DNA of 64,000 nucleotides from Desulforhopalus sp. (GCA_030247675.1 JAOTRX010000002.1:1178001-1242000); one strand, 5' to 3'; counted from the stretch's first letter, positions 26,601 to 34,852 are shown. Notes: a model not told the origin generated them from the sequence alone. Translations and numbers: made by a program.

Positions 26601-27225
26601 AGGCAGTAACTACTCTTTCTATGCCAATCGGTTTATCAGAAGAAACATACCAAAATCCGTGCTCTTAAACTCACCGAAATCATACATTTTTTTTAGTATA
26701 TCCAAGTTATATAATACTTGGTGCCGCAGCGGCCTAACAGGCGATATTTCCCAAAAAGCTGCACAAAACACCCCTTCAACCGCCAATTTTTTCAGCAAAA
26801 TGACGATGCTTACGAAAAAATCTTCCAGTTATGCTGCAGCAAACTAACAGGAGCAGAACCCCAAAAAGCCGCACAGAAGATCCTAACAGCAATTTTGTTG
26901 TCAACGGGGAGATTCTGGTCTATCATGCCAGAACAATCTTACATTTCTATTAGATACGAAGAAGGTGAGAATTCTTTTTGAAGAAAGAATGAGGATATGC
27001 CAACGAGGAACGGCCTTTAACCGCAGGTTGAAAAGCCGTTCCTCCGGCCCAATTTCTCCAGAAAAGCCGCTGCAGGCTATTAAACGTTAACTCTTTTGAT
27101 GAATGCCTTCGGCATGAAAGAAAATTAAAACGATAAAGTCATAAAAGAAAAACAAAAAACAAAACTGCATAAAAGCAAAAGAAATAACAGCATTAAAAGC
27201 AACAGAAATTAAAAGAAATTATTTG
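26601..27225. other. AT-rich stretch without a supported gene
   Basis: Small frames at 26563-26847 and 26718-26981 lack ribosome sites and family features. Two direct repeats with CTAACAGG and CCCAAAAAGC lie at 26733-26769 and 26844-26880, 111 bp apart. A perfect 10-bp stem GAGGAACGGC/GCCGTTCCTC is at 27005-27044. The last ~100 bp is A-rich, like the 3' part of the cassette ending at 28471. It may be a decayed first cassette. Confidence 0.45.
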
Positions 27226-27289
27226 AGTTAACAAATCGTTTCTGCTGAAGCCGCAAAGAGCGCGGCTTCAGCAGAACTCCACGTTATGC
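27226..27289 (+). other. Integron attC site 1
   Basis: Outer boxes AGTTAAC (27226-27232) and GTTATGC (27283-27289). Inside, a perfect 15-bp stem TTCTGCTGAAGCCGC / GCGGCTTCAGCAGAA (27240-27254, 27262-27276). The loop core CCGCAAAGAGCGCGG is shared with the next sites. Confidence 0.75.
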
Positions 27290-27315
27290 TACAACCAAAT
27301 TATAAATGGTGAAAA

Positions 27316-27714
27316 ATGAAAGCCAAAAATCTTATAGAATATTACAAAAATTTTGCGATTACTACAGAAGATCTATTTGGTGTAAGTATTGAACTAGTCG
27401 GCCCTGCAAGTTTAGAGGGAAAAAATTTTGAAAATGCTCAAGGACCCTTTAGACACGCTAAAGGAGTTTATATGATAACTGACAATCAAGATAATATTCT
27501 TTATATAGGCATGTCTCAGCAAAACTCAATTGGACATCGTATTTTCAAAAGAATAGAAAAGGTTGAAAATGGAGATCATGGAAACGTTCTCTTGTCTAGC
27601 GTTTATGGAATAATTCCATCCAAACCAGAATATTCAATACTTTATGAAAAAGTAGGTTTAAGTTTGGTTTTCAAGTCTGATAATAAACGTCCCATTATGA
27701 ACAAAAGAATGTGA
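27316..27714 (+). CDS. Cassette gene 1: GIY-YIG-like nuclease-fold protein
   Basis: 132-residue protein in an integron cassette. KGVYMITDNQDNILYIGMS near residue 50 matches the two strands of the GIY-YIG core (GVY ... YIG). HRIFKRIEK follows and may supply the conserved Arg. The protein is too short for a long partner domain. GIY-YIG proteins cut DNA in repair, homing and defence; activity here is unproven. Codon use is AT-rich, unlike the chromosome around it. It lies between attC1 and attC2 in the array orientation. Confidence 0.65.
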   Translation: MKAKNLIEYYKNFAITTEDLFGVSIELVGPASLEGKNFENAQGPFRHAKGVYMITDNQDNILYIGMSQQNSIGHRIFKRIEKVENGDHGNVLLSSVYGIIPSKPEYSILYEKVGLSLVFKSDNKRPIMNKRM

Positions 27715-27737
27715 AATAATAAATTCAATAAATAATT

Positions 27738-27802
27738 GCATAACCACCGTCTTCACTCGGAACCCGCAAACAGCGCGGGTCCGGTGAGCCGGAACGTTGT
27801 GT
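27738..27802 (+). other. Integron attC site 2
   Basis: Boxes GCATAAC (27738-27744) and GTTGTGT (27796-27802) with the stem core ACCCGCAAACAGCGCGGGT. Length 65 bp. It closes the GIY-YIG cassette. Confidence 0.85.
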
Positions 27803-27831
27803 AACAAACAAGAATTCCCTGACAATTATTT

Positions 27832-28368
27832 ATGGACGATAAATTACTTGAGAAATACCTTGCATATGCTAGCACCGAAGAGGCCTTTGCAGTTCTCTTT
27901 GTGAAGAAATATCTAGCTCAAGCAAAAGGGCACTGGATAGACATCATAGATAGCAAGCGATACGAAATGTCTCCGGATAATTTGCATTTCCGTTTCGTCC
28001 TTGGCGGTTTGTACAAGAGGAAAGTGCGACCGCAGTATCCATCCAAATCCAAATATACCATTAATGGCAAATTTGACGAACGCAGTTATTACTTGATGAC
28101 ACGAGCGATAACCTGGGAAACCGCACACAATGATATAGAGCAGCAGAAGTCAGAAAATGTGTCGATGACAAAATTCAAAATAACAGGGGTGAGCTACCCC
28201 AAAAATCGATATGGGAATGGATATTTCCGAGATGACGCACCACCAGAGATAAAAGCTCTTGCAAAAAATCTTTCAGATAAAACGAATCCTTTGTGGGACA
28301 GGGCCATGCAATACACCAATGACGAGGAGGAGTTCGTTTATAAGATCAAAAACGTATCCATTCTATAG
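27832..28368 (+). CDS. Cassette gene 2: hypothetical protein (178 aa)
   Basis: I do not recognise this protein. It is soluble and begins MDDKLLEKYLAYASTEEAF, with a helical N-terminus, a basic middle (YKRKVRPQYPSKSKYT) and an acidic end. No signal peptide or membrane segment is seen. It occupies one integron cassette (about 27797-28526), followed by ~100 bp of A-rich untranslated sequence before attC3. Single unknown genes of this size are usual in such arrays. Confidence 0.65.
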   Translation: MDDKLLEKYLAYASTEEAFAVLFVKKYLAQAKGHWIDIIDSKRYEMSPDNLHFRFVLGGLYKRKVRPQYPSKSKYTINGKFDERSYYLMTRAITWETAHNDIEQQKSENVSMTKFKITGVSYPKNRYGNGYFRDDAPPEIKALAKNLSDKTNPLWDRAMQYTNDEEEFVYKIKNVSIL

Positions 28369-28470
28369 CGGAGAACCTAATAGAAATAGTTCGATTCTTA
28401 AGCCAGTCAGAAAACTGCATTAACAGCATAACAACAGAAAAATAAAAACCAAAAAACAAAGAAAATAATT

Positions 28471-28532
28471 ACACAACAAAGCGTTTCTGCGGACCCGCAG
28501 ACAGCGCGGGCCCGCAGAACTTCACGTTGTGC
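28471..28532 (+). other. Integron attC site 3
   Basis: Boxes ACACAAC (28471-28477) and GTTGTGC (28526-28532) with stem core ACCCGCAGACAGCGCGGGC and outer arms TTTCTGCGG/CCGCAGAA. The next gene starts only 11 bp later. Confidence 0.85.
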
Positions 28533-28542
28533 ATGGGAAAAT

Positions 28543-29421
28543 ATGACTACTACATCAAATACGGCTATAGAGTCCTCTAGAACTTTCACAGAACCGATTT
28601 TTGGTGAGTCTATTACATGTTTGACCACCAATAATACATATACAATCGGTAAAAAAATTGGTGAAGGTAACTTTGGGATTGTTTATGAATGCACCGACGT
28701 TTGGAATAATACTCTTGCTGTTAAAGTCTTAAAACCGAAAGGAACCTATGAAAAAGTTAAAGCATCCGCCGAGGCAGAGTTTATAAAATTATTCCAATTA
28801 AGACATCCATATATTACCTTTGTATACGATGCATTTGAATTTAGAGATACTTTCTATATTATCACCGAAAGATGCCACGGTTCCATTTCAGAAATATTCG
28901 AGATACCTGATTTTAATGGGATGTTATGGATAATGCCTCTGGCTAGACATTTGCTCCAAGCAATCAATTATTTGCATCTGAACAATTATGTTCATCAGGA
29001 TATTCACGAAGGCAATGTTTTCGCAGCATTTGTTAAAGATGACATGGTAACAACAAAAGATGCTGTTATTCAATTTAAATTAGGCGATCTTGGGGTTTCA
29101 AAACTTATTAATGAAATAGATTTAGAGAACACGAGAGCACAATGGATGCTGCCCCCTGAAGTGTTAAATCCAAAAGAGTTTGGGCCTATTGACTCACGAA
29201 TTGATATTTACCATGTGGGATTGTTGTTACTTCAAATAGCACATTCAAGGAAAATACAGTTCACTCAAGATGAGATATTATCAGGCAAACCAAGAGACTT
29301 GGCATTACAATTGGCAACCCCTTTCAACTTTGCTCTCGAAAAAACGCTAAGGAGGCATGTTGAATATCGAACAGCAAATTCTATGGAAATTTGGAGAGAT
29401 CTAAATAGCCCATCCAGCTAA
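28543..29421 (+). CDS. Cassette gene 3: Hanks-type Ser/Thr protein kinase
   Basis: A complete eukaryotic-like kinase domain of ~292 residues with no extra domain or membrane anchor. The glycine loop is KKIGEGNFGIVYE near residue 36, and the ATP lysine is in LAVKVLKPKG. The catalytic loop is VHQDIHEGNVF (HRD reads HQD, with catalytic Asp and Asn kept), the metal motif is LGDLG (for DFG), and PPEVLN stands for APE. It should therefore be active. The start lies right after attC3, so it could use the upstream promoter or its own; no strong ribosome site is seen. Soluble kinases of this kind occur in phage-defence loci; the target here is unknown. Confidence 0.88.
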   Translation: MTTTSNTAIESSRTFTEPIFGESITCLTTNNTYTIGKKIGEGNFGIVYECTDVWNNTLAVKVLKPKGTYEKVKASAEAEFIKLFQLRHPYITFVYDAFEFRDTFYIITERCHGSISEIFEIPDFNGMLWIMPLARHLLQAINYLHLNNYVHQDIHEGNVFAAFVKDDMVTTKDAVIQFKLGDLGVSKLINEIDLENTRAQWMLPPEVLNPKEFGPIDSRIDIYHVGLLLLQIAHSRKIQFTQDEILSGKPRDLALQLATPFNFALEKTLRRHVEYRTANSMEIWRDLNSPSS

Positions 29422-29438
29422 TATAAAGAATAAATTTA

Positions 29439-29503
29439 GCACAACCAACGTCTCCACTCGGACCCCGCAAACAGCGCGGGTCCGTTGAGCCGGACCGTTG
29501 GGC
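29439..29503 (+). other. Integron attC site 4
   Basis: Boxes GCACAAC (29439-29445) and GTTGGGC (29497-29503), core CCCCGCAAACAGCGCGGGT. Nearly identical to attC2 over the stem, with outer arms TCCACTCGG and CCGTTGAGCCGGA. Confidence 0.88.
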
Positions 29504-29516
29504 ATGATGGACACAC

Positions 29517-30461
29517 ATGAAAGTTAAACGGAAGAATATATCACTACTGCTTGGAAATGGTCCTAATCGGTCAAACGATTCAGGTGTTTCTTGGCACCAA
29601 GTCCTTCAGCAACTAGCTTTGTTCAGCAATAGCAAATCAGTACTGAAAAACTCAGAAATAAAACCATTTCCATTACTATATGAGGAGCTTGCGGTTCGTT
29701 GTGTTCGTAATGGAAAGATGGAAAGTGATTTGAAAAAGCGTGTTGCTATCCTAATGAAAGAGATGGCTCCTAATGGCATACATGGGCGTATTGCTAACGC
29801 TGGTTTCAAGCATATTATGACCACAAATTATGACTATTGCCTTGAAACGGCTGCTAACGAGACAGTCACACCTGCAAACATTCGAGAAGAGAACCGTTAC
29901 AACCTTTTTAGAAGACGTCAGGTTTCAAATACGACAGTATGGCATATTCATGGTGAAATTGATAAGCCTCGAACTATTACCTTGGGGCATGACCATTACG
30001 TAGGATATTTACAAAAAATTAAAGAATATTTGGTTTGGGAGCGCAAAAACATCAGTCAAGATTTTGCTGAAAGGCACTCCCCTTTCATGCAAAAACAAAT
30101 AGACTTCGATCATCATGAAGATATGTCACATTCGTGGGTTGATGTATTTCTTAGAGATGACATTCATATTTTTGGTTTTGGGTTGGACTATAGCGAAATA
30201 GACCTTTGGTGGCTTCTGATATTTAAGGAAAAACAGAAGTTAAAGGCTCGAAAATACACAAGCCTTCCTGCCTTTGGTGCTACGTGGTTTTACAATATTT
30301 ACGAAGAACCGTTATCAAAACTAACACTCGGAAAGCTCTCTATCCTCGAATCAATCGGCGTTCAAATAATAAATATTGAGGTTGACCGAGGTTATGAGCG
30401 TGCCTACCACACAGCATTCAGTCAATTAATTGAAAATGCCCAACAACCGGGTGAACATTGA
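29517..30461 (+). CDS. Cassette gene 4: SIR2-like domain protein (putative NADase)
   Basis: Single-domain SIR2-like protein of 314 residues. LLLGNGPNRSND near residue 10 is the nucleotide loop. IMTTNYDYCLE near 100, WHIHGEIDKP near 142 (candidate catalytic His) and FGFGLDYSEIDLWW near 220 are the other hallmarks of the SIR2_2 group. These domains are NAD-degrading effectors in several anti-phage systems. It stands alone in its cassette, so it would need to sense the trigger itself or act with a partner outside the cassette. Its 3' end overlaps the first box of attC5. Confidence 0.82.
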   Translation: MKVKRKNISLLLGNGPNRSNDSGVSWHQVLQQLALFSNSKSVLKNSEIKPFPLLYEELAVRCVRNGKMESDLKKRVAILMKEMAPNGIHGRIANAGFKHIMTTNYDYCLETAANETVTPANIREENRYNLFRRRQVSNTTVWHIHGEIDKPRTITLGHDHYVGYLQKIKEYLVWERKNISQDFAERHSPFMQKQIDFDHHEDMSHSWVDVFLRDDIHIFGFGLDYSEIDLWWLLIFKEKQKLKARKYTSLPAFGATWFYNIYEEPLSKLTLGKLSILESIGVQIINIEVDRGYERAYHTAFSQLIENAQQPGEH

Positions 30462-30505
30462 CCGGGCAAAACGACGCGCCCGGTAAGTTACCCGGAGCGT
30501 TGGGC
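30438..30505 (+). other. Integron attC site 5
   Basis: Boxes GCCCAAC (30438-30444) and GTTGGGC (30499-30505) are perfect inverted repeats; the stem core is CCGGGCAAAACGACGCGCCCGG-like. It overlaps the last codons of the SIR2 gene. Confidence 0.9.
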
Positions 30506-30546
30506 AACCAAAATCTATTCGATTAAAATTTCACTAAGAGGACATT

Positions 30547-30987
30547 ATGAAAAAGATCAGTTATTTACTACTTGCCACATTAATGATCTGTTCTTGCAGT
30601 TCCAATCAACTAAAAGAAGAGGATTTTTACGGGGAATGGGAAGGCCGGTATGATATGAGAAAAGATGGCAAAACCAAAAAAGATATTTCGAAAATTTCTC
30701 TGAAAATCGGGAAGGGACTAGATGGAACTCTAATTTTGTATGTTCCAATAAATGATCTTATGAGCAATGAAGTTCAGTTTGAAGTCGAAGGTAAGTTGGA
30801 AAATAACAGCTATTTGTATACGTTAAATTCTGAAACTGAAAAGGATGCTAATACTAGAGTGATGGCAAAATGTAATTCCAAAATATCAACAGACAAGTCT
30901 TCATTAACTGTTGATTGTAATATTGTTGCAAAGGGGGGAGAGGGTGAGATTATTTCTGCGGTATTGTCTAGAAAATCAGGCAAATAA
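30547..30987 (+). CDS. Cassette gene 5: small lipoprotein
   Basis: 146-residue protein with a lipoprotein signal (KKISYLLLATLMICSC, lipobox Cys near 16). The mature part is mostly beta-forming and charged, beginning EEDFYGEWEGRYD, reminiscent of lipocalin-like or META-type small barrels. I cannot assign a family. A ribosome site AGAGGA lies upstream of the ATG. It is the last intact cassette before the array decays. Confidence 0.7.
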   Translation: MKKISYLLLATLMICSCSSNQLKEEDFYGEWEGRYDMRKDGKTKKDISKISLKIGKGLDGTLILYVPINDLMSNEVQFEVEGKLENNSYLYTLNSETEKDANTRVMAKCNSKISTDKSSLTVDCNIVAKGGEGEIISAVLSRKSGK

Positions 30988-30992
30988 ACGCC

Positions 30993-31060
30993 AAACATAA
31001 CGCTGCAAGGGACTAGCAAGCAACCCGTTTTTTCGAAGTCCAGTCTTGCTGTCAAACTCA
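30993..31060 (+). other. Possible degenerate attC after cassette 5
   Basis: ACATAAC at 30995-31001 is followed by an imperfect hairpin (GCAAGGGACT ... AGTCCAGTCTTGC). No matching right-hand box is close; GTTGGAC at about 31112 is the nearest. The site looks broken. Confidence 0.3.
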
Positions 31061-31149
31061 CAGGTAACCCATTGATCAATGGTCAAATTCCGCAAGCCCC
31101 TGAGCTTGAAAGTTGGACATGAGAGATTCAGAATAATGAAAAGGTGCTT

Positions 31150-31344
31150 ATGGAAACTTGTTTCGTGATGCAGCCATTCGACGGTTCGACCTTCGATCGT
31201 CGCTACGATGAAATATTCAAGCCTGCGATTGAAGCTGCTAGGCTTGATGCGTACCGCGTTGATCAGGACCCAGGAGCAAGCATTCCCATTGACGAGATCG
31301 AACGAGGAATACGCGATGCGCGCATTTGCCTTGCCGAGATTTAA
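31150..31344 (+). pseudogene. Truncated N-terminus of a nucleotide-binding (TIR-like/deoxyribosyltransferase-like) protein
   Basis: The 64 residues METCFVMQPFDGSTFDRRYD ... IERGIRDARICLAEI match the first part of a family known for C-F-V-M-x-P-F and a following D-P-x-x-S-I-P-I-x-E-I. The family normally continues with a D-x-P-N-V-W-Y-E-L motif after the last residues seen here. A TAA stop interrupts it, and unrelated sequence follows. This is a broken cassette gene. The ATG at 31150 is preferred to the GTG at 31144. Confidence 0.6.
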
Positions 31345-31398
31345 ATTCGGGGGACAGTATATCAAATTAAAGTGATGCAGGTGCTCTCTTCTGCTGGT

Positions 31399-31659
31399 CT
31401 AATAGCTTTCTCGCAAGACTCGTTGCGCAAGTTTTTGGTCTTGCCTGGTGTCTTGTCGTAGACCCTTCGCATTTTTCTGGAGAGCTCGCATAATACTCTC
31501 CAAAAGATCAGCCATTTTGCCGAGCATCTCGTCATGCTGCCATTCAATATTGGTGAATGGACCATCTGCAGTCAACAATTTCCCGGCCTATATGTCATCG
31601 CAAAGTTGCATAAACTCTGTCAGCAAATGGGCAGTTTTTGTGGTAAGATGCGAGTTCAT
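31399..31659 (-). pseudogene. Short coiled-coil ORF interrupted by an in-frame TAG
   Basis: Starting at ATG 31659, the frame reads MNSHLTTKTAHLL, continues to QLCDDI, then meets TAG at 31588-31590. It resumes as AGKLLTADGPFTNIEWQ and a heptad-rich tail ending LAQRVLRESY, with a second TAG at 31399-31401. The reading on both sides looks like one protein of ~86 residues. No ribosome site is obvious. I do not recognise the family. Decay after insertion near the end of the array is the simplest view. Confidence 0.35.
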
Positions 31660-31757
31660 AAATTATTAAAACAAGAAGCATTTGGTTTCATCTTGCAATA
31701 ACAGGTTTGGTCATGCCCAAGGCGTTTAATCCGCTTGGTGGGTTCTGGAAAACATTC

Positions 31758-32948
31758 ATGGACAATACCTCATTCATAGTGGCGGGAAGTCTGATCGACG
31801 GCAGCGGGGCTGGTGTGCGAAAGGATGTCTTTCTGGCGGTGCAGGAGGGAATCATAACCGCCATTGATTCCGTGGCACACCTTCCCCGCGTGGACGGAGC
31901 GGCCATAGCTGATCTCTCACACTGCACCATTCTGCCGCCCTTGGTTGACTGCAGTGTGGCCCTGTCGCGGTCGCCATCGGTGGCAAGAGATGTGCAGATC
32001 GCCTCTTCTCAGGCAGGCCTTGCCGAAAAGGCAGCCATGGTGGGGCGGCATATTCGCTACTGTCATGCCCACGGAGTGCTGGGAGTGGCTGAAAACGACG
32101 AGATATCCGATCTGATCGAACGCTGTTGGCAGGGGGTGGAGTTGGGCGGAATGATTGACATTCGGATCTCCGGCAATGGCTGCTTGAGCGAAAAGGGTTG
32201 TGCCGCAGGCGGAGCTACTGAAGGCAACTTTATTAGGATTAGCTATTCCGCAAGTATCGACGACGGCGATGATTCGTCTCCCCGACTTGATTATAATGAC
32301 CTGTGCGGCATTCTTCAGGGCAGAGGCGGCAAGAAGGCAATCGTGGTGGCCAATGGTGCCCGGCAGGTAGCGGAGGCCCTTGCTGCTGGCTGCGATGCCA
32401 TCGAACAGGGCTACGGCATGGGCGAGGACAACCTCCGCAAAATGGCGGAGAAGGGTGTTTTGTGGATTCCCAGCGTGCTGCGGGCCAAGAATGCCCTGGA
32501 TGGTGCGGGGTCCGGCGGCGACGTATGCTGCCGTTTCTCCCAGCGCTATGTGGCCCCGGGCCAGGCGGTGCCGGGCGCCGAGGCATTTTGGCAGAAGGTG
32601 CTCGCCGAACAGCTCCGGCAATTGCGTTTTGCCAGAAATGCGGGAGTGGCTATGGCCCTTGGAACCGGAGCCGGCAGCACCGGCATACTCCATGGCGAGT
32701 CGATGCTTGAAGAGATGAAACTCTTTATTAAGGCCGGCTATTCCCTCCCCGAAACCATCCGCTGCGCCTCGGAAAACGGTGCGAGGTTCTTCGGTATGGA
32801 GGGCTTGGGGCAGCTTGCCGTCGGGCGGCGGACAACGTTTTTGATCACCAGGGGCGCAGTGCAACAACTACCGAGAAAGCTCTCCTACCTGGCAGGCATC
32901 TATGTTGATGGTGCGCCAAGTAGAGCATATAGCAAGATTCCTTTATAA
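31758..32948 (+). CDS. Amidohydrolase-fold protein lacking the metal ligands
   Basis: The protein follows the fold order of imidazolonepropionase-like amidohydrolases: a beta-sandwich start (FIVAGSLIDGSG), ILPPLVDCSVAL, a long barrel, then a C-terminal GRRTTFLI. The metal residues are gone, though. The usual H-x-H after the LPG-x-D strand reads SVA, IEHG reads IEQG near residue 208, and GTDAG reads GTGAG near 315. It is therefore probably not a metallohydrolase. I chose ATG 31758, which aligns with family starts; 31707 is the open-frame limit. A CoA-transferase/GNAT gene follows 11 bp later, and the two are likely an operon. Confidence 0.75.
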   Translation: MDNTSFIVAGSLIDGSGAGVRKDVFLAVQEGIITAIDSVAHLPRVDGAAIADLSHCTILPPLVDCSVALSRSPSVARDVQIASSQAGLAEKAAMVGRHIRYCHAHGVLGVAENDEISDLIERCWQGVELGGMIDIRISGNGCLSEKGCAAGGATEGNFIRISYSASIDDGDDSSPRLDYNDLCGILQGRGGKKAIVVANGARQVAEALAAGCDAIEQGYGMGEDNLRKMAEKGVLWIPSVLRAKNALDGAGSGGDVCCRFSQRYVAPGQAVPGAEAFWQKVLAEQLRQLRFARNAGVAMALGTGAGSTGILHGESMLEEMKLFIKAGYSLPETIRCASENGARFFGMEGLGQLAVGRRTTFLITRGAVQQLPRKLSYLAGIYVDGAPSRAYSKIPL

Positions 32949-32959
32949 GCGGAGATCCT

Positions 32960-34852
32960 ATGTCATTGCCACAGTGGCAGGAACAACTGCCTGCAGCGAA
33001 AATCGTCACGGCGCAAGTGGCCCTGGAGTCGATTCACAATGGCTGCCGCGTCTTTATTGGTACCGGCTGCGGCGAGCCGCAGCACCTCATCCACGCCCTG
33101 GTCGCGGGCGGCGACAACCAGGACATCGTCATCTATCAGATGTTTTCCCACACCCTGGCGCAGTATGTCGATAATCCGGATTTTACCGAGCGTTTTTCCC
33201 TCAAGCTGTTTTTTATCAGCGAACCGATGCGCAAGGCGGTGTTTGAAGGCAAGATCGATTATCTGCCCACCTATCTTTCGCAGATTCCGAGATTATTCAA
33301 GAGCCATCGCATCGGTCTCGATATCGCCCTGGTTCAGGTCAGCCCCCCCGATGAATTCGGCTACTGCAGCCTTGGGGTTTCCGTCGATATCACCCGTTCC
33401 GCCCTGGAGAATGCCGAGCTGGTGATTGCCCAGGTCAATCCCTGCATGCCGCGGGCCTGGGGCGACAGCTTTGTGCATATCGACGCTATCGACTATTTTG
33501 TTCCCCATGAAGAGCCCTTGGTGACCTATGATCTCAATTTCCTGGGCGATCATATAAGCCGCCGCATCGGCCATTTTATCTCCCAGCTGATTCGCGATGG
33601 CGACACCCTGCAGATCGGTTTTGGCTCGTTGCCCAATGCCATCCTCAAGCACCTCGTCGACAAAAAGGACCTGGGCCTGCACACCCAGCTCATTACCGAT
33701 GCCATGCTGCCGCTCTTTGAAAAAAAGGTCATCACCAATAAATTGAAGACCCTGCTGCCGCGGCGGGTCGTGGCCTCGTTGTGCATGGGTTCGGAAAAGC
33801 TGTATAACTACGTCAATGACAACCCGCTGTTTGATTTCCGCTCGTCGGAGTTCGTCAGCGATCCCCTGGTGATTGCCCGCAACGATAATCTCGTGTCCAT
33901 CAGCTCGGCCCTGGAGGTGGATCTCACCGGCCAGGTCTGTTCCGACTCTCTCGGCTACCGTTTCTACAGCGGCATCGGCGACCAGGTGGATTTTCTGCGG
34001 GGGGCGGCCATGTCCAAGGGCGGCTTCTCGATCATCGCCCTGCCGTCCACGGCGCAAAATGGCACGGTTTCCCGGATTGTCTCACATCTGTCGGAGGGCG
34101 CCGGCGTTGCCACCACCAGAGGCGACGTCAATTTCGTGGTGACTGAATACGGTTGCGCCGAATTGCAGGGCAAGGGCATCTACCAAAGGGTCATCGAGCT
34201 GGCGCAGATCGCCCATCCCAAGTTCCGCGCGCAACTGATAGAGGCCGCCAAGAAGCACCATTATATCTTCGCCGACCAGCTGCCGCCGATGGAGCGTGAT
34301 CTCATTTTTCTGGAAAAATACAACTGGCGGATCACCATGAAGAACGGCCAGAACGTGTCGATCCGGCCGCTGTACCCCTCCGACGAATTCGATTATCGTA
34401 ACTTTTTCTACTCCTTGAAAGAGGAGACCATATATAAGCGATTTTTCTATAAAATGCGCCTTTTCTCGCACGAGGTGGCGCAGCAGCAATGGGCGGAGGT
34501 TGACTACCACGACAATATGTCGCTCATTGCCCGGGTGCGAAAGGGCGATCACCAGGAGGTCGTGGCCATCGGCTCGTACTACCGGGAGGAATACGGCTAT
34601 GCCGAGGTGGCCTTCGTCGTCCACGACGACTTCCAGGGGCAGGGCCTGGCCAGCCAGATGCTGGGATTTTTGGAGCAAATCGCCAAGGAAAACAAATTCA
34701 TCGGCTTTGTCGCCACGGTCCTGGACGAGAACCAGGCGATGTTCAACGTCTTCGCCAAGCGTTATCCCCATGCCAAATTGGCCCCCAATCTGAGCGGCGG
34801 ATTTTTCGTCACCATGGATTTTCAGCCCCCGGCCGAGGGCGATGGGCAGTAA
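32960..34852 (+). CDS. Acetyl-CoA hydrolase/transferase fused to a GNAT acetyltransferase domain
   Basis: Residues ~15-430 are a CoA-transferase family protein: FIGTGCGEPQHLI at the start, GFGSLPNAILKHL near 215, and VVTEYGCAELQGKG near 393 with the Glu that forms the CoA thioester in this family. After a linker (RITMKNGQNVSIRPLYPSDE) the last ~180 residues form a GNAT domain with the acetyl-CoA loop VHDDFQGQGLASQML near 556. Such fusions are found in anaerobes and may couple acyl-CoA exchange to acylation of a protein or amine. The substrate is unknown. It lies 11 bp after the degenerate amidohydrolase gene. Confidence 0.88.
   Translation: MSLPQWQEQLPAAKIVTAQVALESIHNGCRVFIGTGCGEPQHLIHALVAGGDNQDIVIYQMFSHTLAQYVDNPDFTERFSLKLFFISEPMRKAVFEGKIDYLPTYLSQIPRLFKSHRIGLDIALVQVSPPDEFGYCSLGVSVDITRSALENAELVIAQVNPCMPRAWGDSFVHIDAIDYFVPHEEPLVTYDLNFLGDHISRRIGHFISQLIRDGDTLQIGFGSLPNAILKHLVDKKDLGLHTQLITDAMLPLFEKKVITNKLKTLLPRRVVASLCMGSEKLYNYVNDNPLFDFRSSEFVSDPLVIARNDNLVSISSALEVDLTGQVCSDSLGYRFYSGIGDQVDFLRGAAMSKGGFSIIALPSTAQNGTVSRIVSHLSEGAGVATTRGDVNFVVTEYGCAELQGKGIYQRVIELAQIAHPKFRAQLIEAAKKHHYIFADQLPPMERDLIFLEKYNWRITMKNGQNVSIRPLYPSDEFDYRNFFYSLKEETIYKRFFYKMRLFSHEVAQQQWAEVDYHDNMSLIARVRKGDHQEVVAIGSYYREEYGYAEVAFVVHDDFQGQGLASQMLGFLEQIAKENKFIGFVATVLDENQAMFNVFAKRYPHAKLAPNLSGGFFVTMDFQPPAEGDGQ

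Noticed and set aside
26563..26981. Two small overlapping frames before attC1
   Set aside because: No starts with ribosome sites; they cross direct repeats and look like decayed noncoding sequence.
31345..31375. Insertion-sequence end (GGGGGACAGTATATC) after the truncated cassette gene
   Set aside because: It resembles sequence often seen next to IS200-like transposases, but no transposase or matching second end is present.
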